Positions 1 to 13,042 of a stretch of 36,112 nucleotides of DNA are shown here, piece after piece (the first letter of the stretch is position 1; each line of letters starts with the position of its first letter). The notes under the pieces are model-generated. The model was not told the DNA's origin. It ran no database searches and was given only the letters and a program-made list of their open reading frames with translations. The stretch is from Monoraphidium neglectum (Eukaryota; Chlorophyta; Chlorophyceae; Sphaeropleales; Selenastraceae). Made by a program: the position numbers and the translations under genes. The stretch is taken from assembly GCF_000611645.1 (NCBI RefSeq), contig NW_014013430.1:1-36112 (forward strand), read 5' to 3'.

Positions 1-23
1 ACCCCACCCTGCCCCCACCCCAG

Positions 24-1506
24 CTATGGCCTCTACTCCAGTGCCACCATGCTGGTGCTGTCCACGGGCAACGGCACCCACGGCTTCACCTACGACTCAC
101 TGCTCGGCGAATGGGTCCTCACACACAGGTGGGTGCAGGGGAGGGGGGGTTTGCGGTAAGGATGTGTCAAGTCTGGGGCGATTTGTCGCAGCGAGCGGGC
201 AGGCGCCGCAGTGCTGCATCACCACTGGGAGGGAATGCAGCAAATCCGCCAGCAAGTCCACCAGTATCTGCACCAACACCAAAATGGACACCCTCCCAAC
301 AACCCGTCCACCTGCTGCCTGCCCCGCGCTCCCTGCCATCATTATCACCAAACCCACCCCAACGCCCGACCAAAGGTCCATCACAATCCCGAAGCGCGGC
401 GTGATCTACTCCCTCAACGACGCACGCCAGTTCGACTGGCCCGACGGCCTGTGGCGGTACATCGACGCGATACGGCAGGGCAAGGGGCAGCACCCCAAGC
501 AGTACAGCGCGCGCTACATCTGCAGCCTGGGTGCGTCATTGTTGCATCGACTCACCAACTTGTGGACCAATGCGTGCGACGGGGGTCAAGGCAGCGGAGG
601 CCCAGGGTCTGTGCGAAAACCGCACGGCGCTGTCCAACAGTTGAGTTGGCACCGGGGGCAAGGCGTGGCCGCAAGGCGTGACCTGGCATGCCTACCACTA
701 CCTCGCCTCGCCGCGCCAATTCCCTTGTGCGCCCGTCGGCCCCGCCCCTGTACGCAGTCGCGGATTTCCACCGGACACTGCTGTACGGCGGCTGGTGCGC
801 GCGCCACCTTGCGCAGTCTGCCCTCGTGCTGCTGGCAACCTGCTGGCATGGCGCTGATGATCTTACCGGTTGCACGTTTTCCTGGCCGGAGCCCACAGGA
901 CCAGCTACCCCAACAGCAGCCGTGTGTGTCCATCAGGTTGCTGACTCAGCGGGCCAGCCGCACCCTCCGGGTAACCCACCCTGCGCTGCCCCCGCCCCCA
1001 TCCCGCAATTGGCCCAGGTGCGCCAACCCGCGGCCCCACCTGCGGCTGGTCTACGAGGGCAACCCCTTGGCCATGCTTTCGGAACAGGTGCTTGTTGCTC
1101 ACAGACTGTGCTGGTGTCGGCAGTCAACAAGTGGGACGCCAGGCCCTGTCCGCACCCTGCAACCGCCGCACACCGCGGTGGCTGCCTGGTGTTGACGGCG
1201 TCACGGGTTCCCTCTCAGCAGCGACCTTTCCTGCCTTCTTCTTTACCAAAGACGGCCATGTGGCCCATTTGCGACCCACGTCTCGCTGACACAAACCTGC
1301 CCTCCGCCCCTGTGGGCGCCCAAACAACACTCAAACACGGCCAGGCTGGCGGCCGTGCCAGCGACGGCGTTCGGCGCGTGCTGTCCATTGCACCAGAGGC
1401 GCTGCATCAGAAACTGCCGCTGTTCCTGGGGAGCCCTGACGACATCGCCGAGCTGGAGTCTTACGGCGACGTGCAGCAGGGGGGCGGCAAGAAGTACGAC
1501 GTGTGA
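24..1506 (+). CDS. FBP: Fructose-1,6-bisphosphatase, 3' part (plastid-type), five exons
   Basis: Hydrolyses fructose-1,6-bisphosphate to fructose-6-phosphate (Calvin cycle or gluconeogenesis). Exons: 24-128, 376-530, 758-794, 1018-1087 and 1345-1506 (TGA). All borders are GT-AG and the phases close exactly; the third exon is only 37 bases. The window starts just upstream of an acceptor, so the N-terminal half, including any transit peptide and redox loop, is missing. Visible family blocks are [43 protein letters not shown] then [12 protein letters not shown], the active-site signature [13 protein letters not shown], and [20 protein letters not shown] near the C-terminus. The last block matches plant-type FBPase and not sedoheptulose bisphosphatase. 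Whether it is the redox-regulated chloroplast isoform or the second plastid isoform cannot be decided without the missing half. Confidence 0.95.
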
Positions 1507-1585
1507 CGCTTGGATGCTGCAGCGGCCGAACCAACCATTGTGCAATGACAACAGAATGACTGTGGTGCAGGTGCGTGCGCAAGTG

Positions 1586-1590
1586 TGTAA
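1586..1590 (+). terminator. TGTAA polyadenylation motif after the FBPase gene
   Basis: TGTAA lies 80 bases after the FBPase stop codon. This is the usual poly(A) signal of chlorophyte nuclear genes, and it falls in the 162-base gap to the convergent phosphatidyltransferase gene. The motif is seen directly; its use is inferred. Confidence 0.6.
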
Positions 1591-1668
1591 CCAAGCACGA
1601 CCGCCGGTCAAGTACATGCCTTCAAAACCTACATTGAGGCTTATGCGCTTCCTGTGAACTGCTGTGGT

Positions 1669-3019
1669 TCAACGCGCACGCCCGGCCGCAGCTCCACCAC
1701 AGTCTGCGCTGTTGCTGCCGCCCCGCGCAGCTGCCAGGTCAGCATCAAGCAGCCGCGCTGCATAAGCCGCCAGCACCCAGGCCTCCACTGCTGCAGCCAG
1801 GGCGCGGCATGGCAGCAGCAGCCAGCCCCAGGCCGCGCGCGCCTGCCAGGCGCTGGCTGGCAGGTGCCTTTGGTGGGATTGGGAGGTGGGTGGGCCGCGA
1901 GGTGCTTGACCAAAATCCAGCGAGCTGATGCATCGTCTAGCGGCCAGTGAGGATCTACTCTGAGCAGCTTGTTGGAGACAGACTTCACCCATTTACACTG
2001 CATCACACTCCCCCAAATCAAAGTACAGGCAGCGTTTGGCCCCCCACCAAACTCACCGTGCAGCCCAGGCCCACAGGGGACAGCCCATCAGCCCCGCCAC
2101 CGCCGCCGCACCCAGGGGTGTCCTGAAGCCGTCGGCCATGACCGCCGCAGCCCAGGGCGGGGCGGCTGCAAAGAAGGCGCTCTTCCACTCAGCGCCTGCG
2201 GCCTACCGGAGGGGGGGGGGTGGTAGGGGATATGGATGCAGGCAGGCGACATCCCGGACAAGAGGCTGCCGAATGACGAAGAGCGTGAAGGGCAGGAAGG
2301 GCGGCGGAGCTGGGGGGTCCGTCCCTCCAAAGCACTAGAAGCAGTTTTCATGCAGTCTTGATACAGAAGACTGCGCTGCGCCCATATGAGGGATGGCAGT
2401 GGCATCATCACCCTCGCATGCCGTAGTGGTGGGGTGTCAGCTGCAACAACCATCGGCGACACCCGCGCGCACACCGCATGTGTGAAGGCAAACACGGTGG
2501 ACTCCAGCAGCATTGCCAGGGCCCCCAGCCCTCCAGGTAGCGCGCCACACCAGAGCCAGCCGCGAGTTGCGTTGTCGATGACAACGTCCAGGACAGCGCC
2601 AAAGGACGTCGCCTGCGGCAGAGAGTTTGTGGGGTGTGAGTTCGCACGGCCATCTAGAGTAATGGTGGTTGGGATCTGTGGACAGCCCAAACGATGGTCG
2701 ATTCCCAATCCCAGTGCAAGCCAGGTGCACTCGCATCGGCCGTACCGTCATTCAAATCAAGCTGCCACTACCGAGCTCCACCCCTCGCTGTTTCGCTCAC
2801 CTGCCCAAACCTTCGCGCCAGCAGTCCGTCCAGGCCGTCCAGTGCCAGGCTGGCGGCCGCTAGCCACCACGCGACGACGGGGCGGGTGGGTGCGCATGCG
2901 ATGGCCCCCGCCAACAGTGCGACCCTCAGCCATCCCACGAGGTTGGGAGCATTGAGCAGCACCTGCGCAGCTGTGGGCACGCCAGGACCCGACCTATTAG
3001 TTGGTGCTTGCGTAGCCAT
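1669..3019 (-). CDS. CDP-alcohol phosphatidyltransferase family protein
   Basis: A membrane enzyme that transfers a phosphatidyl group from a CDP-lipid to an alcohol acceptor such as inositol. Exons (minus strand): 3019-2801, 2612-2475, 2202-2057 and 1852-1669 (TGA). Phases agree throughout and give 228 residues. The start is the first ATG after an in-frame TGA; a GTG nine bases upstream is not needed. The family signature D(X)2DG(X)2AR(X)8G(X)3D(X)3D is intact and spans the exon 1-2 junction (DGLDGLLARRFGQ joined to ATSFGAVLDVVID). N-terminal to it is a hydrophobic stretch beginning NLVGWLRVALLAG. A WKSAFFAAAPPW/GFRTPLGAAAVAG region and a final hydrophobic helix (VEAWVLAAYAARLLDADL) follow. 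Length and motif suit phosphatidylinositol-synthase-like enzymes, but the acceptor alcohol cannot be read from sequence. The gene converges on FBPase. Confidence 0.92.
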
Positions 3020-3631
3020 ATTTTGCACCTCAAAGTCTGGGGTACATCAGCCATACCAGCGACAGTTCCCCAACGCAAACGCACGCGCCTGGCTGCGAGT
3101 GGTCGGTCGCCACCTCGGCGGCCCAGCTTGCGCTGCCATCTATCGCTGGAGCTTCCGGGAGTCAGCTCGATACTGGCTCCAGCTGCCCCAGCAGAGTGCT
3201 GATTGTAAGATCTCAAGTTCCTGGCCCTGGTGCCTGTTCATGCTGCCCACTCGAGGGACGCTGTAGCTGCCGCAAAACGCAGCGCGCTGTGGAAGGGTGA
3301 CGTTTGGCGATGACCAAACCGTGCATTGGCTCAGGTAACCGTCAAAGGCGGCCCCTACGCGCACTACAACCGTACTATTGCTTTTATCACATTCACTAGC
3401 CCTGCGAAGCCACCGATCAGATCCCTATCTGTCCGCGCGCAACGTGCGTTCTTGGTCGCAAGGGTTACATGAAAGTGTCGCAGTGCGCATCGTGACATTG
3501 CCTGCAACCTTCAACCGCATTTACATTGGGACAGGACGCATCACAAACGGGCACAACGCAGCAGCAGCGGACACTGCGGTGACAGTGAAGCAACGGCTAG
3601 CGAGCAGCAGCCAAGGCTCACTTTTCGCAAC
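3020..3631. other. Divergent intergenic region (612 bases)
   Basis: Separates the start of the minus-strand phosphatidyltransferase gene from the start of the plus-strand histidine-phosphatase gene, so both promoters should lie here. I found no convincing TATA box, no conserved motif and no further coding exon. The short open frames show no recognisable protein. Confidence 0.6.
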
Positions 3632-5697
3632 ATGAAGCGGATCTTGTTGATACGGCATGGCCAGGTGACCAACCTTTTCAACTGTAGCACTATGCTGACG
3701 GCGCATACATCGACTGGGCGGCAGAAATCCCGCGCCAGTTGCGCCTCGGCCGGAGCCCTCCAGCGGGCGCCCCACCCCTGCAATGCGAGCCCGCACCCAC
3801 CACACTTCTGACCCGTGTCCCTTACAAAGAGCGAGATGAACCTGAAGATGGCTGCCATCGTTGGGGGCCAGTCCAACAGCTCACCGCTCACACCTCTGGG
3901 GGAGCAGCAGGTAGGCGGGCGGCCTGCCCTCCGCTGCCGCTCCCTGCAACTTCCCTCGTCACAAGCCACTGCACAACAGCCGAGCAGTGAGCAAAGTGCA
4001 TGTTTGAATGTTAGCAGGGCGATGTCACAGCCATCACTGTGGGGCATTAATGCTGACAATCTTTGCAGAGTAGGCGCGCTGACTGCGCTTTATACCCGAA
4101 CGCCTTGCTGGCAGGCCGCGGCGCTCGGGCGCCACCTGCGGCGCCATTTACATCCGCACGCGAGCCCCGCCCTGGTGGCCGCGTCCACCGCCGTCCGCGC
4201 GCGGGACACGGCGCGGCTGATGCTGCGCACAATGGACCCTCCAGCGCTGTCTGGACTGTGCCTTGAGGAGTCCGAGGCGCTCCTGGAGCTAGACCAGGGT
4301 CACTGGGTGGGTCAAGCGAAACATGGGCACCTTGGGGCGTGGAGGTGGGGGGCGAGGTGGGGGATTGATGTATGGGAGGGTGCTGAGCCCAGGGCAGGAG
4401 GGGCCGCAGCGGGGCATCTTGTCTTGGGGCGCTGACATGGGCACGTGAGCCGGCGCGCCTCGAGCCGGCCTAGGCCCACATGTCGTGGACGGAGGCCGTG
4501 CTGCACCAGGGACCTGAGCGGCCTGACGCCCGCCCTCGCCGGACGCAGGAGGGCCTGCCCCGTGCCGAGTGCTACACAGCCGAGGCCCTGGCAGACATCG
4601 CCGCAGACCCCTGGAATTTCGCCGCCCCAGGTGACCAGGGTCTGGCGGCGTAACCCGCCCCTAAACGGTGCTCACTACGCCGGGTATGCGGCCGACTCCC
4701 TCACCAGCAGCAGCGAGTGCGTGCATCATGTGATTCAAACTTCATGCTGTGATCACGCCCGTCCACTATCACGGCAGTTCTTGCAGACCCACCCTGTAAA
4801 TCGAGTACGCCCCATCCTCATTTCTCAAGGTGGGGAGTCGCAGGCGGACGTGGAGCGCCGCGTGGCCGCGTTTGTTGAGGGCAAGGTGCTGCCGCGGCTG
4901 GAGGCCGGGGGCCCTCCAGCAGTGGTGGTCGCGCACGGCCTGGCCATAAAATGGTGCGGCAGGGGCATCTGGGCCAGGGAGCCTCCTGCCCTGAGGGAAG
5001 GCTGGGCAGGCTGTGTGAGCGGGTGCATGAGTGCGATTGTAGGCGACGAAAACTTTTGAGGTCTGTGGAGAGGACGTGATTGCTGTCATGAGTACGGCTG
5101 TCGCCACGTCAGGCACGCCGACCACACACCGTGTATGCAAAAAGCTTCATGTGCGCCTTACAGCCAGCACACATGGTGCTTGCATTTTTGGCTAGCGCTT
5201 GACTCCCCTTCCCTCCCCCTCTCAACACATACACACACAACCACATATTGTGGCAGCTTCCTCCGCGGCGTCCTGGGCAGCCAGGCGGGCATGACCTGGA
5301 AGGTGAATAGACATGGGATGGGGGGGATGGCTTGAAAATGTGCCGGCGTCCTGATTCCCGCGATGTGCATGCAGAGGGCAGGGTAGACGGGGAGGGCACG
5401 GGAAGTTGGGTTGACACTGGTCAGCTGCCGCTGCCAAGACGCCTTCATGCGACCACCTAGCACGGGTCAGTGCACTACAGTAATGTCCTGCATCTGCACA
5501 ACAATGCGCTGTGCAGCGTCCCTGCGCCTTCATACACCGGCTAGGGCTCCTGGCTCGCGCTCCTCCTGCAGATCAGGCTGGACAACACTGCGCTCGTGGC
5601 GCTCGGATGGGTGGACAGCGGGGCAGCCGCAGGGTGGCATGTCTTGCGCGTGAACGACACAGCACACCTGGACTTGGAGGGTGTGGAGTGCCACTGA
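3632..5697 (+). CDS. Histidine phosphatase superfamily (phosphoglycerate mutase-like) protein
   Basis: Exons: 3632-3664, 3830-3910, 4115-4306, 4549-4630, 4830-4953, 5257-5302 and 5572-5697 (TGA). They give 227 residues and every phase closes. The first exon is 33 bases and carries the phosphorylated-histidine motif at once (MKRILLIRHGQ). Family blocks follow: GGQSNSSPLTPLGEQQ, the second-arginine motif ASTAVRARDTARL, GHW joined to EGLPRAECY, PGGESQADVERRV, the second catalytic histidine in VVVAHGLAIKCFLRG, and a C-terminal WHVLRVNDTAHLDLE. Members include phosphoglycerate mutases and phosphatases acting on sugar phosphates, phytate or proteins; the substrate is not evident. There is no obvious targeting peptide. 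The start ATG was chosen because RHG normally sits within the first 15 residues. Upstream sequence stays open in frame but lacks another ATG nearby. Confidence 0.93.
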
Positions 5698-7244
5698 CAC
5701 TTGTGGCTGGTGGCAACATGCTTTCGACTTTTTTCGACAATTTCATCAGGTTTTGGCACAGTGGTGGCTAAATTTGGAAAGAATTTTATGTTGCCATTGC
5801 TGTGTCATTGTTCTAGCGCATTATTCCTGAAGATTTTAGTGAGCGGGTAATTGTGCCGGAAGCTGCACTCGTTTCAGCAGACTGCGCGTCTGCTGGGGGC
5901 ACTTGAACATTCCAAACATCTGTCGTTGCACAAGCTCGTCACCGTGTAGCTGGATTGTGGCTGCTGCTCTATACACCCCCAGTATGCAATTGAGGGTTCC
6001 TTGCGTGGAGCGAATGTTTCAAAAGCACGCCCAACTGCAATTTGTTTGACCTGCCTGGCCCCTGCATGTGCAGCTGCCCAATGCTCATGCACGCTGTGCT
6101 GCTAATCCAAACCGCACGTCTGTGCCGATTCCATTATCCAGCTGCAGCGAAGCTGAAAGCGGTTACACAGGTGGGGAATGCATGGGCCCGGCGACGCCAG
6201 CAAGACTGACAATCCATGCATGTGTGCTCTGCGGATTGTGCTGTGGGGCAAGCCAGAGGGCGTGTATTTGTAAAATCAGGGTGCGACGGATCGGCTGCCT
6301 CGATTGAAATATGCGGGAGTGCGCAACAACAATGAGAGGGCTGGCGCTGGAGGCCGAGGGTCAGCAAGGTGGAGCCAGAGCAAGGTCGCCAGACTGCGTG
6401 GAAGCGCAAGCGGGCGTTGCGCATGCGATGGCACGAACACCATGCACCGACAGCATGTGAGTGACATCCTGTGGGCGCAATGGAGGCTGATTTGGGACAA
6501 ATGCGTGTGAGAGCAGACTCTTGCTATATGCGATCATGATTTAGAAACATCAAAGTGGTGCTTTTGTGTGTGGAAAAGTCCAAAGAGATAAATGTGCTGA
6601 TCCACAATGGCGTCTGGCAGGCTCGCTTTTGTAAAAGCAGAGCTCGCCACTCTGGTATGCACGCTCAGAACCAGCTCAGCAGAGGCTCGCCCGCGTTTGG
6701 AATCGGTGGCACAAACTCAGGCGTCAATGACCGACATAAGCAGGTGTGTCCAACCACATCAGCGCCACGCCCACAGTGGCGGCCTGGTAACTGCCCAGGC
6801 GTCCAGGGGACAACGTGGAATTCCTGCAATCGGGTCAAGCGCAGCAGCCAAGCATCAAGGCAGCCCTCAGGTCGGTCCCACCCTGAGTGTGGGACAGACC
6901 GGATCATCTTCTCAAGGGGACGGAGCCTCCTGCAGATTGAAGGGGCGGCTCCCCTTTCGGCAGAGAAATCAGACTTGTTAACAAGGATAGTTCACAATGG
7001 CGCTGGCAACGTGGTTGTGGATCCATCAGGTGGTGCAGAGCTCTGCACCAGCTCGAGCAAATGCGCCCATTGATCAAGAGTGCCACGTACTGAGCGCACA
7101 TAACAAAGTTGGCTGCCTGATGGTGCGCATGAGCATTGCCTCAACCCAAATGCTGTATGTCACCCTGGAATGCCATCCCTTTTAGTTGCGAGCAGGCAGG
7201 CGGGGGACTGCTGGCTCTGCTGCTGTGCGGGCTGGCACAGCTGT
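5698..7244. other. Convergent intergenic region / 3' UTRs (about 1.5 kb)
   Basis: Lies between the ends of the histidine-phosphatase gene (+) and the receptor cyclase gene (-). No exon with a recognisable family or consistent splice borders was found on either strand. Candidate poly(A) motifs are TGTAA at 6269-6273 (+) and TTACA at 6163-6167, which reads TGTAA on the minus strand. If both were used, the two 3' UTRs would overlap by about 110 bases. This is a weak inference from pentamers alone. Confidence 0.5.
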
Positions 7245-9017
7245 CTACACAGGCTGCTCTATTCCAGCCAACTGGCTGTGGTCGGTGCCATCGCCAGGCT
7301 GCCTGCCCAGCAGGCGGCGCTGATAGGCGACTCTGGCACCGTCCTTGCAGGAGGCAGCCAGCCGTGCAACGTCCGGCAGCGTCACCACCACCGGGGTGCC
7401 ATCCAGAGGGCCGCTGGCCGGGGTGACACAGCGGACCTTGCCCTGACAGGCGTTTGGATTGGTGGAAGGTTCAATTGTCATGAAAAAACTCGCCAAGTGA
7501 CCTCGTGACATGAACGTGAACATGCAAATTGCTCGTATGGCAATCTTGCCATTTTGTAGTTCAGCAACAGCCACATGCAAACCCATCTTGCTGATCCCCG
7601 CCAAGGCTCCAAACCAACCTTGATGCCTGATGCCGGCAGAAAGTGTTGCAGGCGCCCCTCCAGTTCCAGCGGCAGAAGCTGCACGAGGCCCACCGGCTCA
7701 GCCACACCCTTCAGGCCGAAGTCGCCGCAGCGGTGGACCGTCACCGGCACCGCCACCCGCTGGAGCGGGCGGCGCTGACGTGCCGAAACGCTGCTTGTGA
7801 CCTGTAATGTGATTGTTGAGATGTTGACAATAGCAAAGCAAGGGGTTGACAGTTGCCTTGTACTTCACTTGGCAGACAGGCTGATTCAGCATCCTGCAGA
7901 GTTCGCCCGCCCCCCCCCCCTCCACTTCAAGCGGACCCCCATCCCCAACGCAGCGAATCTTCAGCTCACCTGACCCGGGGGTAGCTCGTCAAGCCCTCCT
8001 GGTTCCTTCAGCTGTTCAATGGGGCCCGTGCTGCTGAAGCGGTACCTGATGTAGGTGATGCTGCCACCGCCATCATCAGCACCTCCGTCCCTGCTGGCCG
8101 TCGCCTCGCCAGCTCCGCCCGAGCCGCTCGCCCCCCTGACGCTCGGCGTGATCTTGTAGCACTGCGCGACCACTGCGGGGCCATCTTCGCCCTCGCTGCC
8201 GAGTTTTGAGCCCAGTGCGCTGCGCAAGGCGGTGTGAGATGCTCCGCTGCTGCTGTGTTGGGCGCGCTGGCCCCCGGTGTGGGCGTCACCAATTATGCTG
8301 CGCTCCTGCCGCCGTGCCGCTTGCCCAGCACGAGCCCCGCTGCCGCTGCCGCTTCCGCTGGCTGCTCGTGAGCTGCCGCGGCCATTGCCGACAGAGCCGC
8401 CACGGCCCGCGCTGCCCCCAAACATGGAGGCCGTGAGGCGGTTGGACATCCCCCTGTCGCTGCCGCTGCTGTGGCCGGCCTGCTGCTCTGGCTCCCCACC
8501 GGATGCGTCTGGCGGCAGCCGGAAGCCTCGGCGTTCCATTGCAGGCGGATGAGGCAAGCAGAGTGAGTGCCGTCGCGTTGACGGGAAAAAGAATTGATCT
8601 GGGCTGAGAGATGTGTGGCCCAGCGCCGCAGCTGCCCGGGCCTGGCGTCGCTCTCGGAGGGTTTGCAGGGAGTTCAGCTGGCTTGCAGATGGAGAGACAA
8701 CCCAGTGCTCCGCGGCAGCCTGCTGTCTGGCGGCAATCTTGGCCAGCGACGCGGGGTCAGCGATGTCAATGCTGGCCCGCTGCCGTGCGCGGTGCTGCGT
8801 AGACCGCTGCATCTCCAGCGACCGCTGCAATTCCAGTGATCGTGGCGTCTGCAGCGAACGCTGCTTCTGCAGTGACCGCCCTACCTCGTGATCGTGTGCT
8901 TTGACTGTCGCACCAGGGCTGTAGGCAGGGATAGCAAGGGTCAATGGGGCATGCCGCACGGCCATCAGGCCACTATGGAAGTGTGACATATCCTGCTCTT
9001 GCTCAAGAGACGGCAGG

Positions 9018-9054
<37 letters not shown>

Positions 9055-9347
9055 GCTCCTGCTGCGGTTCTTGCTGTTGCTCCTTCTGTTGCTGCTGCCA
9101 GCGGCCGGTGGGCAGCTGAGCTGCAAACCCCACCAACTGCACGCCGTCAGTGCTATTGACGAACCCGTTGCTTCGTGAGGCGGACGCATGGACGCCAGGA
9201 ACAAGGTGTGCCAGCACCTCCTGTGATCGCGGTTGGAGCAGCCCCTCCTCGTGCATCAGCACGGCCACGCTCAACCGCGATGAGCCACGGGGTGTGTGCT
9301 CTCCGTGGTGCGCATGGCTGACATCAGCGCTGTAGCTCAGATTGTAC

Positions 9348-9418
<71 letters not shown>

Positions 9419-12400
9419 AGGAGACGGCATCCACAGCTCAACTGATGCTCGCGGATGCATGCTGATTCGCCTGCTGCTGCCATTGCAGCCGACTGTTGAC
9501 TTGCGCCGCATCCCTGTTGACGGGCTGTATGGGGCGGGCACGATTGCCACCTCGCCGGAAACAAGAGAAGGCGCACCTATCCAGCTGCTCAAATCGTGCC
9601 TGCACAGTGCGCAAAGTGGCGGCAGGCAAGACTGAGCACGTGCACTTGCCGTGGATTGACCAAGCATCATTCAACAGCTGTGCCTGATCAGGGTGCATGG
9701 AGCGATTTTGCAACATCGTACCTTGGTGGTGATGTGGCCAGCGCACTTGCCTCGCCGATGCTGGACCCGGCGCTGCTGACACTGCGCTTGCCGTTGCCGC
9801 TGAAGAGCGGTCCGCGGGCGGGGCTGCCGCTACCGCTGCTGCTGCATTTGTGAAGGTCACCCTGGCTGTTCGATGGGCCGCCAGGTGCGGCGGGCAGCGC
9901 AACGTCAACAACAGCCGCCCCCACCGCCTGCGCCCCAGATGTTGAGACGGCTTCTGCTTCAGCTGCTGCTCCTCCTGCTGCTCCTGCTGCTCCTGCTGCT
10001 CCTGCTGCTCCTGCTGCTCCTGCTGCTGCCGCCACTGCTGCCGCTGCAGGTTTGTCAGGATGCAATGCCAGACCAGCTTTTCTATTGAGACCGGAAGCCG
10101 CGTCATTGGCAAACGTGGCATGGTGTGCCGTGCTCGCAGGGACCCCGACCTCTGCAGGCACAGTGGTGGCTGCCTCAAGGGGCGGCAACACGTCCGCAGC
10201 CGGATAGGGCGCGGTCAGGGGCACCCCACCGGCCACAAACGCCGGGTTGGCCCGCCACTGCATGCCCCCAACGCCTGCCGCCTGCGCCTCTCTCAGCATA
10301 GGTGCAACATATGGCGGTGCCTGCTGCTGCTGTGCTGCTTGCTGCTGTGCGTCTTGCAGACCCTGCTGCTGCTGTCTTGCGCGTGCTGCCCACTCCTTTA
10401 GCACTGCCTGCGCCGTACTGGACTCCATCAGGACCTGCCCGCCTTGCGCTGCCGCCATTAGCCGGGCAGCACGGTTTGCAGGTGGCCCCAGGTAGTCTGC
10501 GCGCCCGCTCTTGCCGTGAGGCACGACGCGGTCGATGGGCCCGTGGAATATGCCCACTCGCGCGCGCACGCCGCAAAACAGGGGCCGCGTCGCGGCCCGG
10601 GTCCCCAGCTGGTCGCAAAACACAGGCGTTGTCACTGTGCTGCCTGCCGGTGTCCCGCTGCCCGGTGCGCCCCTGGCGGCGCTGGGGACCGGCGACGCGC
10701 TGAGCTGCGCCTGGGGCGGATGCACAGTTGCAGCGGCGCCCAGCAAAGCCAGTTCGCGGGGCCAGGGGGCCTCCAAGAGGGCGAGCTGCAGCGCCAGTCC
10801 CCACTCGGCAGCGTCAGAGGGGCGATCAAAGGCTGCCATGACAAGGCCCTGCACCTCCTTTGACTCGTACCCGCCACAAGCCAGCAGTAGCTCGCGGGCG
10901 GTGCGCATGAAGAGGGCGTGGCAGGTGCGCGACAGCTGCGTACGGCAGTTTTAAAGATTGAGAAGGCTTGTCGACTGTGTAAAAGCACAAACGAGTCCGA
11001 AACCATCAACAAACTGCAAGCAGCAACTGCGTCCCCAGGATCCAAGGAGGGATTCAAGTTGTTGATCTGGACGAGGCTCACCCACCTGTAAGTTGACGGC
11101 TGCCACCTCTTTGAGCCCCACAGCGCTGGCAAACACCAGCGTAACTTGCGGCTTCGGGAGTGGCGCTAGGCCCTGCGTCTCCCAAAAGTCTCGCATGTGG
11201 CCGGGGTAGGACGACCATGCGCCTGGGGGCCGGAGGGGGATTAAGGCGCACATGAGGCGGGCGATGCGCACATGGACACATAGGGGGAAGGGGGAACACA
11301 GGGTGAGTAGGTGAGCAGGTCCATGCAAGCACAGTCTACAAGCAAAGATGAAGACATCTGTGAAAGGATAATCACAATGCGCGGGCAGCACGCCCACAAC
11401 AAGGTTTGTTGTGTACCTGGTGCATCCAGGAAGCCAGGTGCGTTCTGCTCAAGCAGAGGATCCTGCAAGAAGGAGAAACAGTGCGGTACAGCAGGGTGTT
11501 GGCGCACGCACGTGGCCTTGTCTGGGTCACCTAGCAACAAAGCCGTCAATGGCAAGGACCACACATTTCCAAGGGTTGCCCTCCCACCGCGCTTTCCACT
11601 TGCACGCACCTCTCCGACGCATGCTGGCAACGGCCAGGGCAGGAGCAGCAGCCGTGCGTACAGGCTGTCGGGCAGGACCTGGACAAGGTGAAGCTCTGGG
11701 GCCGCGCCGCTCTGCTGCGGATGCGTCTCGCCCGCCTCAGGGTCACCAGCACCCGCGCCGCTGGGGCTTGGCACCCCTGAGACGTCCCCCAGCTGAGGCC
11801 AGTGCACGTGCCTTGGGCTGCTGCTGCTGCCATATTCTGCGAAGCCATCTGCAGCGGCAGCATCAGTGACAGCGGCGCTGCCGTTGAGGTGGAGGTCGTC
11901 CTTGGGGCCCGCAACTGCATCCTCATCTCCACCATCGTCGTCGCGCCAGCGGTAGGTGCCCACGTCCACAAGAAGCACGCCTCTGCCGCTGCTGGTGCCA
12001 GGCGCACTCGTGCTCTCAAAAGAGGAGCGCTGAAGGGGCAAGCAGGGAGCGCCAGGAAAGTCAGCGCTGTGCTGAAGACACAAACACACTCCAAGGTTGC
12101 TTCAGGGCCGCAAGGACCAGTGTCAGAGGGCCATCAATGGCTGAAAGTCCCGCAGCCTCCCACGTACTGTGTTGGGGGTGAAGCGAACACGCACTTGCCT
12201 CACAACACGCACGCACGCACAAACACACACGCATGCACGCAAGCACGCACATGCACAACCACTTGCATGCATGCATGCACCAACGTAAGCGTTTCGACAG
12301 CCTGTCATGCATGAGCACCCGTTCCCACTCACACTGCATTTCCACCCTTTTCTCACCGGGACGCCAAACGAGCCACGCCTTGCAAAAGAAAAAGCAGCGC

Positions 12401-12992
12401 GGCCAGCTGCAAACGACGAACGCACATACGCACCCATGCCGCGCATGGCTGCGGCTGCGGCGCTGCCAGCCCTCGTCAAGGGTTCGCCCATGTAGCTACC
12501 ACCCCTGCTGCTGTCCCGGTCAAAGAAGCCACCCTGTTGGTGAACATCCCATGGCCGGTGGTGGCGCGGCGAGCTGGCCCCAGGCGACAGCAGCAGGCTG
12601 CTTCTGGCATTGCTGTGGGCCGAAACTCGAGCCGCGCCAGCCATTGGCGATGCGAGCGATGCTTGGCTGTTGGCATCTGCAGGATCATCGAGATTGAGCT
12701 AGTTGGCCAGGTGGAACCAGTAAGCCAGAATTCCAGGAATGTAAGTCCAACATGTGAACACTCACAAGTTGAATGCCCAATTCATTCAGGCGCGCAGCGT
12801 CGTCAAACCTCACCTTTGCTGGCTGGGGTGGCGCTTTCCAGCTGTAGGGTGACATGGACTTCGCCCGTTGAAACAGCGTGCGGGACCGTTGCCGCCACCA
12901 CTGGCCGTGATTCCAGCAGCAGGGAGCCAGGAAAGACTTCGCTCACCCTAGGTGCCTTCTGCACGACTTCGGTGCCCTCTCCCACGGGCCTG

Positions 12993-13042
<50 letters not shown>

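Noticed and set aside
26..1195. 389-residue open frame over the FBPase region
   Set aside because: It runs through introns in the wrong frame. The FBPase protein is read in other frames with clean GT-AG borders.
9873..10088. Leucine-run open frame on the plus strand
   Set aside because: Antisense shadow of the coding repeat in cyclase exon 13; only homopolymer content.
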